Shown here piece by piece: positions 16,623 through 25,250 of a stretch of DNA of 35,113 nucleotides (positions within the stretch are counted from its first letter, which is position 1; every line of letters starts with the position of its first letter). This DNA is from an uncultured Gammaproteobacteria bacterium (GTDB taxonomy: Bacteria; Pseudomonadota; Gammaproteobacteria; JAADHQ01): contig CAMYJO010000015.1 of assembly GCA_947258755.1 (NCBI GenBank), positions 57,972-93,084 of the forward strand, given 5' to 3'. Under the pieces are notes generated by a model. It ran no database searches and was not told where the DNA came from. It saw nothing but the letters and a program-made list of their open reading frames with translations. The position numbers were made by a program, and so were the translations under genes.

Positions 16623-17509
16623 CTAAGCAGTGTTTAAACATCAGATTCAGAATTAAGATAATGTTGTTCGGGCTACTGTCTGCGCCTGTTATGGTGCATG
16701 CCGAAACATGCCCAGGTAAGGATATGCCGGAAACAGTCAAGGCCCTGTATATTAAATATAAAATCACTGATGAAAAATTTATCAACCTGAACAGAAAGTG
16801 GGGTGCGCCGTCCACCGTTGTCGGAGATGAGTTGGAAGAATTGATCGTCTGGAAGAATCACCGTTGGCAACGATTGTTTGGCAAGTATTGGAATACCGAT
16901 GAAGAGACAGAAGCTGCGTATCAGGCACAGACTGATGCCCGACTGGACTATATTCTAGAGCAACAAATGGCTGGTAATGAATATTCGGAAGAAAAAATCA
17001 ATAAATTGTCAGCTGAGTATATGAATCATAAGCCAAAGCAAAAGATTCATGAATATGACCGTATATCAGTAGACGCGCCATACTATTCTTTGTACTACAA
17101 TCGCTCAAATAGTACCGGTTACGGTTTCAGAACGATCAATAATAGCGGCGCGCAACGAAAAAGGATGGATAAGACAGGTCGGGACCAACTTGATACCTGG
17201 TTAAGTAACAACTTCAAAGATACCAATAAGATATTCGGTTTTAAAAAAATTACCAGTAAAAAGTCTAAGATATTGGGTCATGATGTTAAATGTGAAACCG
17301 TCACGACCAGTTTCAAGGATGCTTTACGCGACTATGGTCAAATAGAAATGTGTAAAGCGAAAATCGCGGGAATTGAAGTTAATCTATATGAGAAGATGGG
17401 TAATGCCGGTCAACAATACATTAAACAGGCAGTAGAGATAAAAATAGCCTATCCGGCCCGCAAAGATATATTTTGTGCTCCCGACTATGTGAAAATGAGC
17501 GCACCCTGA
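16619..17509 (+). CDS. Hypothetical periplasmic protein of the Tad locus
   Basis: 296 residues. A signal peptide (LFGLLSAPVMVHA|ETCPG) leads a mature protein with several Cys residues (ETCPG, VKCETV, EMCKAK, IFCAPD) that could form two disulfides. It is rich in charged residues in the first half (LNRKWGAPST, LEELIVWKNHRWQRLFGKYW) and has no domain I recognise. It overlaps the TadG-like gene by four bases and is followed closely by a TadE-like gene, so it is a true member of this Tad operon. A role in pilus assembly or stability outside the inner membrane is inferred from position only. Confidence 0.7.
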   Translation: MTKQCLNIRFRIKIMLFGLLSAPVMVHAETCPGKDMPETVKALYIKYKITDEKFINLNRKWGAPSTVVGDELEELIVWKNHRWQRLFGKYWNTDEETEAAYQAQTDARLDYILEQQMAGNEYSEEKINKLSAEYMNHKPKQKIHEYDRISVDAPYYSLYYNRSNSTGYGFRTINNSGAQRKRMDKTGRDQLDTWLSNNFKDTNKIFGFKKITSKKSKILGHDVKCETVTTSFKDALRDYGQIEMCKAKIAGIEVNLYEKMGNAGQQYIKQAVEIKIAYPARKDIFCAPDYVKMSAP

Positions 17510-17521
17510 TGGAGGATGCAA

Positions 17522-18415
17522 ATGGAACTTGCAAAACACAACAAGTGCAGTAAAAAAATTAAACAGAGAGGCGCAGCGACAACAGAGTTTCTGGTGTCGT
17601 TGGCATTCTTTGTGCCACTCTTTGTCACCGTGCCTGTCATTGGCAAGTATCTATCATTCAAGCAGAAAAATATTGAATCCAATCGCTATGCAGTTTGGGA
17701 AAGGACTGTATGGTCAGATGAGGACGGTCGTTGGAACGATAACGAAAATACCAAATCCGACGAAGGTCTGGCCAAGGAGCTTGATAGACGTATGTATGGA
17801 AACCAGATACAGGGAATAGCCAGTAACGAAATTACTGAGAATTTACTCTGGAAGGATAGTCAAAATAATAAAATGCTCGCGCTTGCTCCAAAGGGTAAAC
17901 ATAGGGTATCTGTTAAAGTCTCATCTGCTGAATCACCCAGTACTGATTGGGCAACGGCAAATCTCGCATATAAGGGCATCCCGTATGTCGGTAAGGGCCT
18001 AAACAAAATAACCGATGTGGTTAATGCCACGATAGGCAATCTGGTGTCTGATTGTAAGGATGTGCCGGGTGTTGATTTTGAAAAGGGCATGAATCTAGGC
18101 TCTAAAAACTACGCAAGTATTACAGTCGCTGCAAACCTTAAGGATTTAGTGTCAAAGCAAAAAGTGAAAACAGATAAGAAAAACAATATGACCTTTTCTG
18201 CAAGTGGCTCGATACTTTCAAATGCATGGACTGCTCCAACAGAGGCTATTTTTAACGACAGAGTGAATAAATTAGTTATTGATGAAACCGTTCGGTGTAT
18301 TGCTTCACCAGCGCGAATCGTGTCAGCATTTCCTATCTACAAGGAAGGAAAAGATGCAAAGAATGTTGCTTCTGCTGGTAAAAGTACTGTACTTCTAGAT
18401 ACCTATAAAAAATGA
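17522..18415 (+). CDS. TadE-like pseudopilin
   Basis: 297 residues from the ATG at 17522, six bases after a GGAGG site; the ATG at 17516 directly abuts that site and is less likely. The N-terminus IKQRG|AATTEFLVSLAFFVPLFVTVPVIG fits the TadE pseudopilin pattern, with Gly at -1 and Glu at +5 followed by a hydrophobic helix. After it come SFKQKNIESNRYAVWERTVW and a long polar domain with KVSSAESPSTDW and two Cys residues (VSDCKDVPG, TVRCIAS). Minor Tad pilins of this kind are thought to sit at the pilus tip or base. Four-base overlap with the next gene. Confidence 0.78.
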   Translation: MELAKHNKCSKKIKQRGAATTEFLVSLAFFVPLFVTVPVIGKYLSFKQKNIESNRYAVWERTVWSDEDGRWNDNENTKSDEGLAKELDRRMYGNQIQGIASNEITENLLWKDSQNNKMLALAPKGKHRVSVKVSSAESPSTDWATANLAYKGIPYVGKGLNKITDVVNATIGNLVSDCKDVPGVDFEKGMNLGSKNYASITVAANLKDLVSKQKVKTDKKNNMTFSASGSILSNAWTAPTEAIFNDRVNKLVIDETVRCIASPARIVSAFPIYKEGKDAKNVASAGKSTVLLDTYKK

Positions 18416-19104
18416 ATACAAGACTTAATATTTCAGTTTTCCTGTTGTTCGTGCTTTTATGCGGCGCGGCCCGGTCCGAGGGGCTGTCTGGCATTCATAT
18501 GCCAGGATTTGAAGTAATGAATGGAATGAAGACAGAATGGGTGGCAAAAAAAATGATTTATAACGGCCATCCTATGACTATTCAGAATTTTAGTGCGCAT
18601 AAGAGTGCTGAATATGTCATGCAGCATTATGCTTCAAAGTGGAAGCTCAAAGGCCATGGAGAGTTAAAGCATCAGCGTGTCGGCGAAGATATGACCATAG
18701 GCTATGAGCATAACGGCTACAGTTACTCAGTGCAGGCGCGGGACACACTAGGAGGCAGTGAAGGCTCATTGGTCGTCACGCGAAACAAGGCATTTGAGCA
18801 GGGCGCAGTAAAGTTCCCGCTGTATCCAGAAGCACAGCTGGTTTCCAGAATTCAGAGTATTGATATGGGAAAACGTTCAGAAACGCTGACGCTAAGCACG
18901 TATCAATCAGCATCTATGGTCCGTAATTGGTATAGCTCGACATTATCTCGCAATGGCTGGATTACCCAGGAGTCACTGCCAACGAATGGTAATGGCGTCA
19001 TGGCCTTTCAAAAAGACAGGGCGCAATGTCAATTAACTATCATCGACAAGAGCCCTGTTAGAAATCACCAATCCATGATCATGATTCATTGGGTGAAGGG
19101 GTAA
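18412..19104 (+). CDS. Hypothetical exported protein of the Tad locus
   Basis: 230 residues with a signal peptide (MNTRLNISVFLLFVLLCGAARS|EG). The mature part appears to contain two related halves, each with a surface-exposed helix followed by a tryptophan-containing strand: SAEYVMQHYASKWKLKGHG, and later SASMVRNWYSSTLSRNGW. These resemble small domains in which a helix packs on a sheet. No family name can be given. Its ATG overlaps the stop of the TadE-like gene, so it belongs to the same operon. It may be a periplasmic accessory to the minor pilins. Confidence 0.7.
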   Translation: MNTRLNISVFLLFVLLCGAARSEGLSGIHMPGFEVMNGMKTEWVAKKMIYNGHPMTIQNFSAHKSAEYVMQHYASKWKLKGHGELKHQRVGEDMTIGYEHNGYSYSVQARDTLGGSEGSLVVTRNKAFEQGAVKFPLYPEAQLVSRIQSIDMGKRSETLTLSTYQSASMVRNWYSSTLSRNGWITQESLPTNGNGVMAFQKDRAQCQLTIIDKSPVRNHQSMIMIHWVKG

Positions 19105-19111
19105 TAATTAT

Positions 19112-19267
19112 ATGAGACGTCGCAAACAAAGAGGTGGTACAACTGCTGAGTACCTGTTGGTAGCGGCTGCTATTTTTGTCGCTTGGAGTGTTGTAGCAAA
19201 AGTAAAAACCGGTTTGACAAATCACCAGGCAGAATATACCTGGTCGATTTCACAACCAAATATTTAG
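19112..19267 (+). CDS. Second, very small Flp-like pilin
   Basis: 51 residues, read directly from the sequence: ATG 19112 to TAG 19265-19267. The N-terminus MRRRKQRG|GTTAEYLLVAAAIF has the full class III prepilin signature (basic leader, Gly at -1, Glu at +5, Tyr at +6) followed by one hydrophobic helix and a short tail (TGLTNHQAEYTWSI). The mature form would be about 43 residues, much smaller than the first Flp. It lies between the exported protein and cpaB in the same orientation, with gaps of 7 and 15 bp. A minor or alternative pilin, or a cap, is a reasonable inference. A weak ribosome binding site (GGGGTAA) precedes it. Confidence 0.75.
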   Translation: MRRRKQRGGTTAEYLLVAAAIFVAWSVVAKVKTGLTNHQAEYTWSISQPNI

Positions 19268-19282
19268 TATTAGGAGTATGAC

Positions 19283-20071
19283 ATGGCTGTCAATAAAGGA
19301 ACTGCAATATTATTAGTGGGTGCAATAAGTAGCGGTGGTGGTGCTGCTTATTTTACGGATGATTATATCAGTAACAAGGTTCAGAACGAACAGCAACGAC
19401 TTTCCGAGCAATACAAGCCTACTAAAGTTGTTGTCGCCAAGAACAACTTGCGTGTCGGTGATGTATTGAGTTATGACAATCTCGCGATTCGTGAAATGCC
19501 TGCAGGTTATTTACACGCTTCCGCAGTACGACAGGAAAATGCTGATTTTGTCGTTGGAAAAAGGATTATGCAGCCTGTCAATGCAGGCGAGTCCCTGTTA
19601 GATAATTTCCTGGCATCGCGGACGAATAGTGGCTTCTCAAATTTGATCGAGGTTGGCGAGAGAGCAATTACTTTTCCGGTCGATATCGTTTCGTCGATGT
19701 CTGGGTTACTACGCCCTGGTGATAAAATCGATTTGATGGTCACATTGAAGCAAGGGAGAAATGTGACCATGCCATTACTCAAAGATGTCACGATATTGGC
19801 AACAGGTGCGATTGTTGATGAAGAAGGGCTGTTGGCTAATGATGGCTCTTATCAAGCCATCACTATATCGGCAACACCACTGAATGCAGCCAAAATAACA
19901 CACGCGCGCCAGGTCGGTAATATGACCGTGGTGCTGCGTTCCGGTAAGAAGGAAGATGGTGAGAGCGTATCGAATGAACTAACGCAACCTGTTACTGTGC
20001 AAAACCTGTTTGGTGAGACTAAAAAGAAGATTAGGCGAGCTCCGAGTGTTGAAATAATTGTAGGCGGATAG
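19283..20071 (+). CDS. cpaB: Flp pilus assembly protein CpaB/RcpC
   Basis: 262 residues with an N-terminal membrane helix (ILLVGAISSGGGAAYF). A SAF domain follows at about residues 45-105 (KVVVAKNNLRVGDVLSYDNLAIREMP ... GKRIMQPVNAGESLL), then the RcpC/CpaB domain (ERAITFPVDIVSSMSGLLRPGDKIDLMVT). CpaB is a periplasmic component that works with the CpaC secretin in Flp pilus secretion. TAGGAG lies upstream of the ATG at a good distance. The order cpaB-cpaC-tadA-tadB-tadC is conserved, except that the usual tadZ/cpaE between cpaC and tadA is absent here. Confidence 0.93.
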   Translation: MAVNKGTAILLVGAISSGGGAAYFTDDYISNKVQNEQQRLSEQYKPTKVVVAKNNLRVGDVLSYDNLAIREMPAGYLHASAVRQENADFVVGKRIMQPVNAGESLLDNFLASRTNSGFSNLIEVGERAITFPVDIVSSMSGLLRPGDKIDLMVTLKQGRNVTMPLLKDVTILATGAIVDEEGLLANDGSYQAITISATPLNAAKITHARQVGNMTVVLRSGKKEDGESVSNELTQPVTVQNLFGETKKKIRRAPSVEIIVGG

Positions 20072-20079
20072 ATATAAAC

Positions 20080-21405
20080 ATGGATGATTTTATGCAAAAC
20101 ACCTGTAAAGGATATAGGGTAACTCTATTATTAATATGTTTGTTTGTGATTGCTACGCCGGTTGTAGCAGCTACTGATAGATACGAAGAAGTGTTGGAGA
20201 TATATGTTGGTCAAACTGAGATATTATCTCATAGTAATGTATCCAGGGTGTCAATTGGCAGTGGCGACTTAGCCAGTGTCAAGGTTCTGCGAGATGCAGA
20301 ACAAATACTACTCATCGGTAAAAAGGTTGGGCTGACTGATCTCAGGGTCTGGATGCGTAACAAGCTGCAAAAGCACTATTTGCTGCGTATCTTGGACCAG
20401 CCGCCTGAAGTTGCAATGGAGCAAGTCAAAAAACACCTGTCTGATATCGAAGGTGTCTCGATAAAACTGGTTGGAGACCAAATTGTAGTAGAGGGCTCGA
20501 GTCTTCGTAAGACTGATCAGCTCAGAGTCGAGGCTGTTAGTAAGCAATTTCCGAATGTGACCAGCTATGTTACTGATGGTGGCATAACCCTTCGCAGCAT
20601 GATTCATATGGATGTGAAGGTAGTTGAAGTCAAGAAAAATGAGCTTAAGCGTATCGGTATCAATTGGGCGGATGTCATTAATGGGCCGCAGTATGCGGTT
20701 TTTAATGATTACGTCACTAATAACGTGTTCAGGCCTGTACCGGATATAGATATCACCAATCCAGGAACTCTGCCGCCTGACCTCGGTTCAAGTAATCCGT
20801 ATTTTGGTATAGCCACCAATCTCACCTCGGTGATTAATTTAATGGCCAATGATGGTAATGCCAGATTGCTAGCAGAACCACAGCTCACCTGCCGTAGTGG
20901 TGGTAAAGCAGAATTTCTCGCCGGAGGTGAAGTCCCTTTGCCCATTAGGAACAACGATGGCTCGGTCAGTGTTACGTTTAAGCAATATGGCATTATCCTG
21001 AAAATTGAACCGGAATCGGACCCGGATGGCTATATATCTACTCACGTCAGTGTCGAGATCAGTACCGTTGATGATTCGATCAAGGTACTGGACATACCTG
21101 GATTTCTGACCCGTAAGACAGAGACAGACATGAATGTAAAACAGGGTGAGACCATGGTCATATCAGGACTGGTGAATACGGATTCAGCAAAAGCAGTGGA
21201 TAAATTACCCGGCCTGGGAAATATACCGATATTGGGAGAGCTATTTAAATCACGCTCATTTAAAAATAATGAGACTGAGATGGTTATCCTGGTGACACCG
21301 CATATTATTGACCCCGAACACAAAATCAACAAACGCTGGATCCAGCGTGCTGGCGAACTTAGGGAACAAAGCAATAAAGACCAGGAATTTAATATACTGG
21401 ATTAG
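20080..21405 (+). CDS. cpaC: Tad pilus secretin CpaC/RcpA
   Basis: 441 residues. A signal peptide (LLLICLFVIATPVVAA) precedes an N-terminal pilus-formation domain (VLEIYVGQTEILSHSNVSRVSIGSG ... LIGKKVGLTDLRVW), a BON-like segment, and the secretin core from about residue 250. Core motifs seen are NARLLAEPQLTC, AEFLAGGEVPLPI, GETMVISGLVN and LPGLGNIPILGELFKSRSF, followed by MVILVTPHII. It forms the outer-membrane channel through which the Flp pilus passes. It follows cpaB by 8 bp. An alternative start at ATG 20092 is possible. Confidence 0.94.
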   Translation: MDDFMQNTCKGYRVTLLLICLFVIATPVVAATDRYEEVLEIYVGQTEILSHSNVSRVSIGSGDLASVKVLRDAEQILLIGKKVGLTDLRVWMRNKLQKHYLLRILDQPPEVAMEQVKKHLSDIEGVSIKLVGDQIVVEGSSLRKTDQLRVEAVSKQFPNVTSYVTDGGITLRSMIHMDVKVVEVKKNELKRIGINWADVINGPQYAVFNDYVTNNVFRPVPDIDITNPGTLPPDLGSSNPYFGIATNLTSVINLMANDGNARLLAEPQLTCRSGGKAEFLAGGEVPLPIRNNDGSVSVTFKQYGIILKIEPESDPDGYISTHVSVEISTVDDSIKVLDIPGFLTRKTETDMNVKQGETMVISGLVNTDSAKAVDKLPGLGNIPILGELFKSRSFKNNETEMVILVTPHIIDPEHKINKRWIQRAGELREQSNKDQEFNILD

Positions 21406-21414
21406 GGACGCGAT

Positions 21415-23115
21415 ATGATTGAACTGTATGTACAACACGAGAACGGACAGTCAGTAAGGCATGATCTGAATGCTGGCAAGCATTGTATGGGGAAGGCGAC
21501 GGATGCTGATATTGTGCTCACAGATCCGTTCGCCTCTAAATACCATGCTGAACTACACGTAACACTGGACGGTGTCTTTATAAATGACCTGGGCAGCACC
21601 AACGGCACCTGGATGAATGATAATAAAATAAGTGATAACAAACTACTGTCAGACGGCGATACGTTTAATATAGGTAATCTGTCTATTACCACAAAAATAG
21701 GCTCGCAAACCCAACAGCAGCAGCCAGCTCAAGGTCAGCAAGTAAATCAAATAACGGATGCATCATCCGGGACTAATGTCTATACGCTTCCTGATAGGAA
21801 GGGTGACGATCAACTGTATGAATTCAGAAAAAAGGTTCATATGCTGGTCCTCGAACATCTTGATATGTATAAGCGTACGACCATGCACAATATGAGCTCT
21901 TCTGAATTGCGGGAAGAGGCTAAGAATTCAGCTCGTGAGGTCATTAAGAAAAGCAAGATCGAAATACCCAAGGTCAAACCCGAAGATGACATCATCAATG
22001 AGATAGTCGCTGAGGCCATCGGTCTGGGACCTCTTGAGGTCTTGTTAGCTGACGACACAATAACTGAGATTATGGTCAATGGCCCAAATGACATTTATAT
22101 AGAACAGTCAGGGAAATTGATTAAATCGGATGCTTATTTTAACAGTAGTGAATCATTACTCAGTATTATCGAGCGTATCGTTACGCCTCTAGGCAGGCGT
22201 ATCGATGAAGGTTCACCTATGGTCGATGCGCGTCTGGAAGATGGTTCTCGTGTAAATGCCATTATTCCACCACTATCATTGATTGGTCCGGTGGTAACAA
22301 TACGAAAATTCCCGAAATACCGTTTCTGCATTGATGATCTGGTCAAGATGGGATCAATGACACAGGATATGGCAGATTTTCTGGAAGTATGTGTTGTCAA
22401 TAAAAAGAATGTTGTGGTCTCAGGCGGAACGGGTTCAGGAAAGACAACCACATTAAATATTCTGTCAAACTTTATTCCCACCAATGAGCGTATTGTCACT
22501 ATCGAGGATGCGGCTGAGCTGCAGCTTGGACAAGATCATGTCATTACCCTTGAGAGCCGACCATCGAATGCGGAAGGTAAAGGTTTAATCGCTATTCGTG
22601 ATCTGGTCAAAAATTCGTTACGTATGCGCCCAGATAGAATAGTGGTTGGTGAGTGTCGCGGCGGTGAGGCCATCGACATGTTACAGGCGATGAATACCGG
22701 CCATGACGGCTCATTAACGACCGGCCATGCCAATTCACCTAGAGATTTCCTATCGAGATTGGAAGTTATGGTCTTGATGTCTGGAATTGATCTGCCGGTC
22801 AGGGCGATACGAGAACAAATAACCTCGGCAGTCGACATCATCATACAGCAGACCCGTTTTAGTGATGGCAAACGACGCATCACCAGTATTGTCGAAGTAG
22901 ATGGCATGGAAGGTGATGTCGTATTACTGCAAAAGATATTCGAGTTTAAAAGGAAAGGGAAAACGGCAGACGGAATTATTACCGGTGAGTACTCTGGTTG
23001 TGGTTATGCCCCGACGTTTTATAAAGAACTGGAAGATGCCGGGCTGGATCTAGATAGAGGTATATTTGGTGAAAAGGACTTTCTTAATGAGCAGAAACCC
23101 TCCTGGGAGTCATAG
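21415..23115 (+). CDS. tadA: FHA-domain fused Tad secretion ATPase (TadA/CpaF)
   Basis: 566 residues, longer than a plain TadA because of an N-terminal FHA domain. FHA (about 1-95): GKATDADIVLTDPFASKYHAEL contains the Ser-x-x-His-like phosphopeptide-binding pattern in the form SKYHAEL, and GSTNGTWMN carries the conserved NG. A Gln-rich linker (residues about 100-115) leads to the ATPase. It shows ADDTITEIMVNG, Walker A GGTGSGKTTT from Gly337, the Asp box IVTIEDAAEL, the Walker B region RPDRIVVGECRGGEA and the His box LTTGHANS. The protein is the hexameric motor for Flp pilus extension, and in some Tad systems also retraction. The fusion suggests control of the motor by threonine phosphorylation of a partner. 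It is 9 bp after cpaC and overlaps tadB. Confidence 0.94.
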   Translation: MIELYVQHENGQSVRHDLNAGKHCMGKATDADIVLTDPFASKYHAELHVTLDGVFINDLGSTNGTWMNDNKISDNKLLSDGDTFNIGNLSITTKIGSQTQQQQPAQGQQVNQITDASSGTNVYTLPDRKGDDQLYEFRKKVHMLVLEHLDMYKRTTMHNMSSSELREEAKNSAREVIKKSKIEIPKVKPEDDIINEIVAEAIGLGPLEVLLADDTITEIMVNGPNDIYIEQSGKLIKSDAYFNSSESLLSIIERIVTPLGRRIDEGSPMVDARLEDGSRVNAIIPPLSLIGPVVTIRKFPKYRFCIDDLVKMGSMTQDMADFLEVCVVNKKNVVVSGGTGSGKTTTLNILSNFIPTNERIVTIEDAAELQLGQDHVITLESRPSNAEGKGLIAIRDLVKNSLRMRPDRIVVGECRGGEAIDMLQAMNTGHDGSLTTGHANSPRDFLSRLEVMVLMSGIDLPVRAIREQITSAVDIIIQQTRFSDGKRRITSIVEVDGMEGDVVLLQKIFEFKRKGKTADGIITGEYSGCGYAPTFYKELEDAGLDLDRGIFGEKDFLNEQKPSWES

Positions 23116-23117
23116 TG

Positions 23118-23969
23118 ATGTTCTCTGATACCTTATTCCTAATGTTGATGGTGACAATATGCAGCGTTGCGGCATTCGTGTTGATTTATACATTCACCGT
23201 GCACGGAATGAAAATATACAAAACTAACTTTGTCCAGAAGGTAGATCATGGACTCAAAAACATGTTCATGTTCAATGATCCCAAGACCCTGTTTATGTTC
23301 CACATCATCGGTATAGCGGCAGGTGCAATATTAGGCTATCTATATGCAGGTGTATTCGGCTTGGTTACAGGGACGATTATCACGATCCTACTACCCAGTA
23401 TCATCTTAAAAAGATTAAAGAAAAATCGGATTAAAAAGTATATTTACCAGTTGCCCGACGCCTTGAACTCTATATCCGCATCACTACGAGCAGGCACTAA
23501 TCTCGCCAAAGCCATGCAGCAAATTGCCGAGCAGCAACCCGCGCCGATCTCTCAGGAGTTCACAGTTATTTTGTCTGAATATAAAATGGGTCGTCAGCTG
23601 GAAGACTCCTTGATGGATATGTACAAGCGCATCAATAGACAAGAGGTCGATCTACTTATTTCAGCTATTTCAATCTCAAGAAGTGTCGGTGGTAATCTTG
23701 CCGATACACTGGAGACACTAGCGAAAACTTTACGCGAAAAGGCACAAATAGAGGGAAAAATAGAAGCATTAACGGCCATGGGCAGAATGCAGGGCTGGGT
23801 GGTCGGGCTCATCCCGGTAGCCGTCATGCTGATGTTGCGTAAGCAAGAACCCGAGGGGATGAATGCCTTATTCAATGAATTAGCCGGTTGGGCAACACTG
23901 GCCGTCATTGCCGTGCTGATGACAATCGCCGTTCTGATGATCCGAAAAATTGTGAATATAGATATATAA
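23118..23969 (+). CDS. tadB: Tad pilus inner-membrane platform protein TadB
   Basis: 283 residues from ATG 23118; GTG at 23115 overlaps the tadA stop and is also usable. It has an N-terminal membrane helix (LMLMVTICSVAAFVLIYTF), a hydrophobic pair at about residues 55-95, and the cytoplasmic T2SSF domain: YQLPDALNSISASLRAGTNLAKAMQQIA, ISRSVGGNLADTLETLAKTLREK, then MGRMQGWVVGLIPVAVMLM. Two or three terminal membrane helices close the protein. TadB and TadC form the platform that couples TadA to the pilus. Confidence 0.93.
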   Translation: MFSDTLFLMLMVTICSVAAFVLIYTFTVHGMKIYKTNFVQKVDHGLKNMFMFNDPKTLFMFHIIGIAAGAILGYLYAGVFGLVTGTIITILLPSIILKRLKKNRIKKYIYQLPDALNSISASLRAGTNLAKAMQQIAEQQPAPISQEFTVILSEYKMGRQLEDSLMDMYKRINRQEVDLLISAISISRSVGGNLADTLETLAKTLREKAQIEGKIEALTAMGRMQGWVVGLIPVAVMLMLRKQEPEGMNALFNELAGWATLAVIAVLMTIAVLMIRKIVNIDI

Positions 23970-23971
23970 CC

Positions 23972-24877
23972 ATGCAATCAGTCGCCTACATTCCAATGTT
24001 TATGGTGTTTACCTCGCTGGTATGCATTGCACTGGTGATTGAGCATTATGTCAGGAACAGGGATCGTAATAATGATCAATCCTGGCGCGATAAATCGCCA
24101 TTAATGTTCAGGATGGTTAGACCTATAGTCAATATGTTTACCGTTAAAGTGACTGAGTCTATCGATCAACATAAGCTGTCCATATTGAAAGACCGCTTGA
24201 GTAGTGCCGGTATGAGCTATGCAATACGCCCAGAGGAATTTATTGTCACCAAACGGGTGTTTCTTGCTATAGGCTTGCTCATGTTCTTCTATGTCTACTT
24301 TATGTTAGAGCTGACCAGTTCTACCGTGATAACTGTCGTCGCGGTCATAATCCCGCTGGGTTATTTTTATCCGGACATCTGGCTAAGAGATCAGATCAAG
24401 TTGCGCCACCATAACTTCAGCAAAATGTTCCCATTCTTTCTTGATTTGCTTGTGCTATCCATGCGCGCAGGCCTTAATTTCGCCAGTGCACTCGACCATT
24501 CGGTTGAAAAAATGCCGCTTGGGCCAGTTAAGGATGAATTTACCAAGGTCTTACGTGATACCCGTACGGGCTTAAGCAGAAAAGAGGCGATGGTACGTAT
24601 GTCAGAACGCGTGCAAATGCCGGCCGTCGGTAATTTTGTTTCAGCCGTTAATCAAGCTGAAGAGTCTGGGGGAGAGGTCGGTGAAGTGTTGAGTGTGCAG
24701 GCACAACAACGACGCACAGAGCGTTTTCTAAGGGCAGAGAAATTGGCTAATCAGGCCCCGGTTAAAATGTTGGGCCCTCTTATCGGTTTGTTATTCCCGA
24801 TCACGTTTATCATTATTATGTTCCCGATTTATATCAAAGCAAGAGACTCGGGTTCCTTGGATTTCTTTTTTCAATAG
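23972..24877 (+). CDS. tadC: Tad pilus inner-membrane platform protein TadC
   Basis: 301 residues from ATG 23972, two bases after the tadB stop; the frame stays open upstream into tadB but without support. It contains an N-terminal helix (YIPMFMVFTSLVCIALVIEH), helices at about 95-140 (LLMFFYVYFMLEL, VITVVAVIIPLGYFYP) and the T2SSF motif FPFFLDLLVLSMRAGLNFASALDHSVEKMP. It continues with SAVNQAEESGGEVGEVLSVQAQQRRTERFLRAEKLANQAPVKMLGPL and a C-terminal membrane helix. Paired with TadB in the assembly platform. Confidence 0.92.
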   Translation: MQSVAYIPMFMVFTSLVCIALVIEHYVRNRDRNNDQSWRDKSPLMFRMVRPIVNMFTVKVTESIDQHKLSILKDRLSSAGMSYAIRPEEFIVTKRVFLAIGLLMFFYVYFMLELTSSTVITVVAVIIPLGYFYPDIWLRDQIKLRHHNFSKMFPFFLDLLVLSMRAGLNFASALDHSVEKMPLGPVKDEFTKVLRDTRTGLSRKEAMVRMSERVQMPAVGNFVSAVNQAEESGGEVGEVLSVQAQQRRTERFLRAEKLANQAPVKMLGPLIGLLFPITFIIIMFPIYIKARDSGSLDFFFQ

Positions 24878-24887
24878 GGCGATACAA

Positions 24888-25238
24888 TTGAGTGAACGTG
24901 CAGTCATCAATATACGTAACGGCAATATAGTGTCTAGCCATCTTCGATTCGCAGACAATTGGCTGAAACGCCTTATCGGGCTGTTATCTGAAAAATCGCT
25001 TGTGCAGGGACACGGACTTTGGATATTGCCATGTGCCTCTATTCATACGATGGGCATGCGGTTTCCGATCGATGTTGTTTTCATGGACAGGCATAACAAA
25101 GTAACTAAGCTCGCGAACGATCTAAAGCCCTTTCGATTTTGTTTATCGGCTAAAGGTACGCGATCAGTATTGGAATTACCGGTTGGAACAATCGCTTCAA
25201 CGGACTTGCAGCAGGGCGATATATTACTCGTTCAGTAA
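24888..25238 (+). CDS. DUF192 family protein
   Basis: 116 residues from a TTG at 24888, with AGGGCG upstream. The DUF192 pattern is clear: ADNWLKRLIGLLSEKSLVQGHGLWILPCASIHTMGMRFPIDVVFMD, followed by GTRSVLELPVGT. Unlike many DUF192 proteins it has no signal peptide or lipobox. The function of the family is unknown. It is tightly placed between tadC and the FHA-TPR gene, so it is likely translated from the tad transcript; DUF192 genes are known near Tad loci in other bacteria, which suggests a link rather than chance insertion. Confidence 0.88.
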   Translation: MSERAVINIRNGNIVSSHLRFADNWLKRLIGLLSEKSLVQGHGLWILPCASIHTMGMRFPIDVVFMDRHNKVTKLANDLKPFRFCLSAKGTRSVLELPVGTIASTDLQQGDILLVQ

Positions 25239-25250
25239 CAGTGAGGATTA

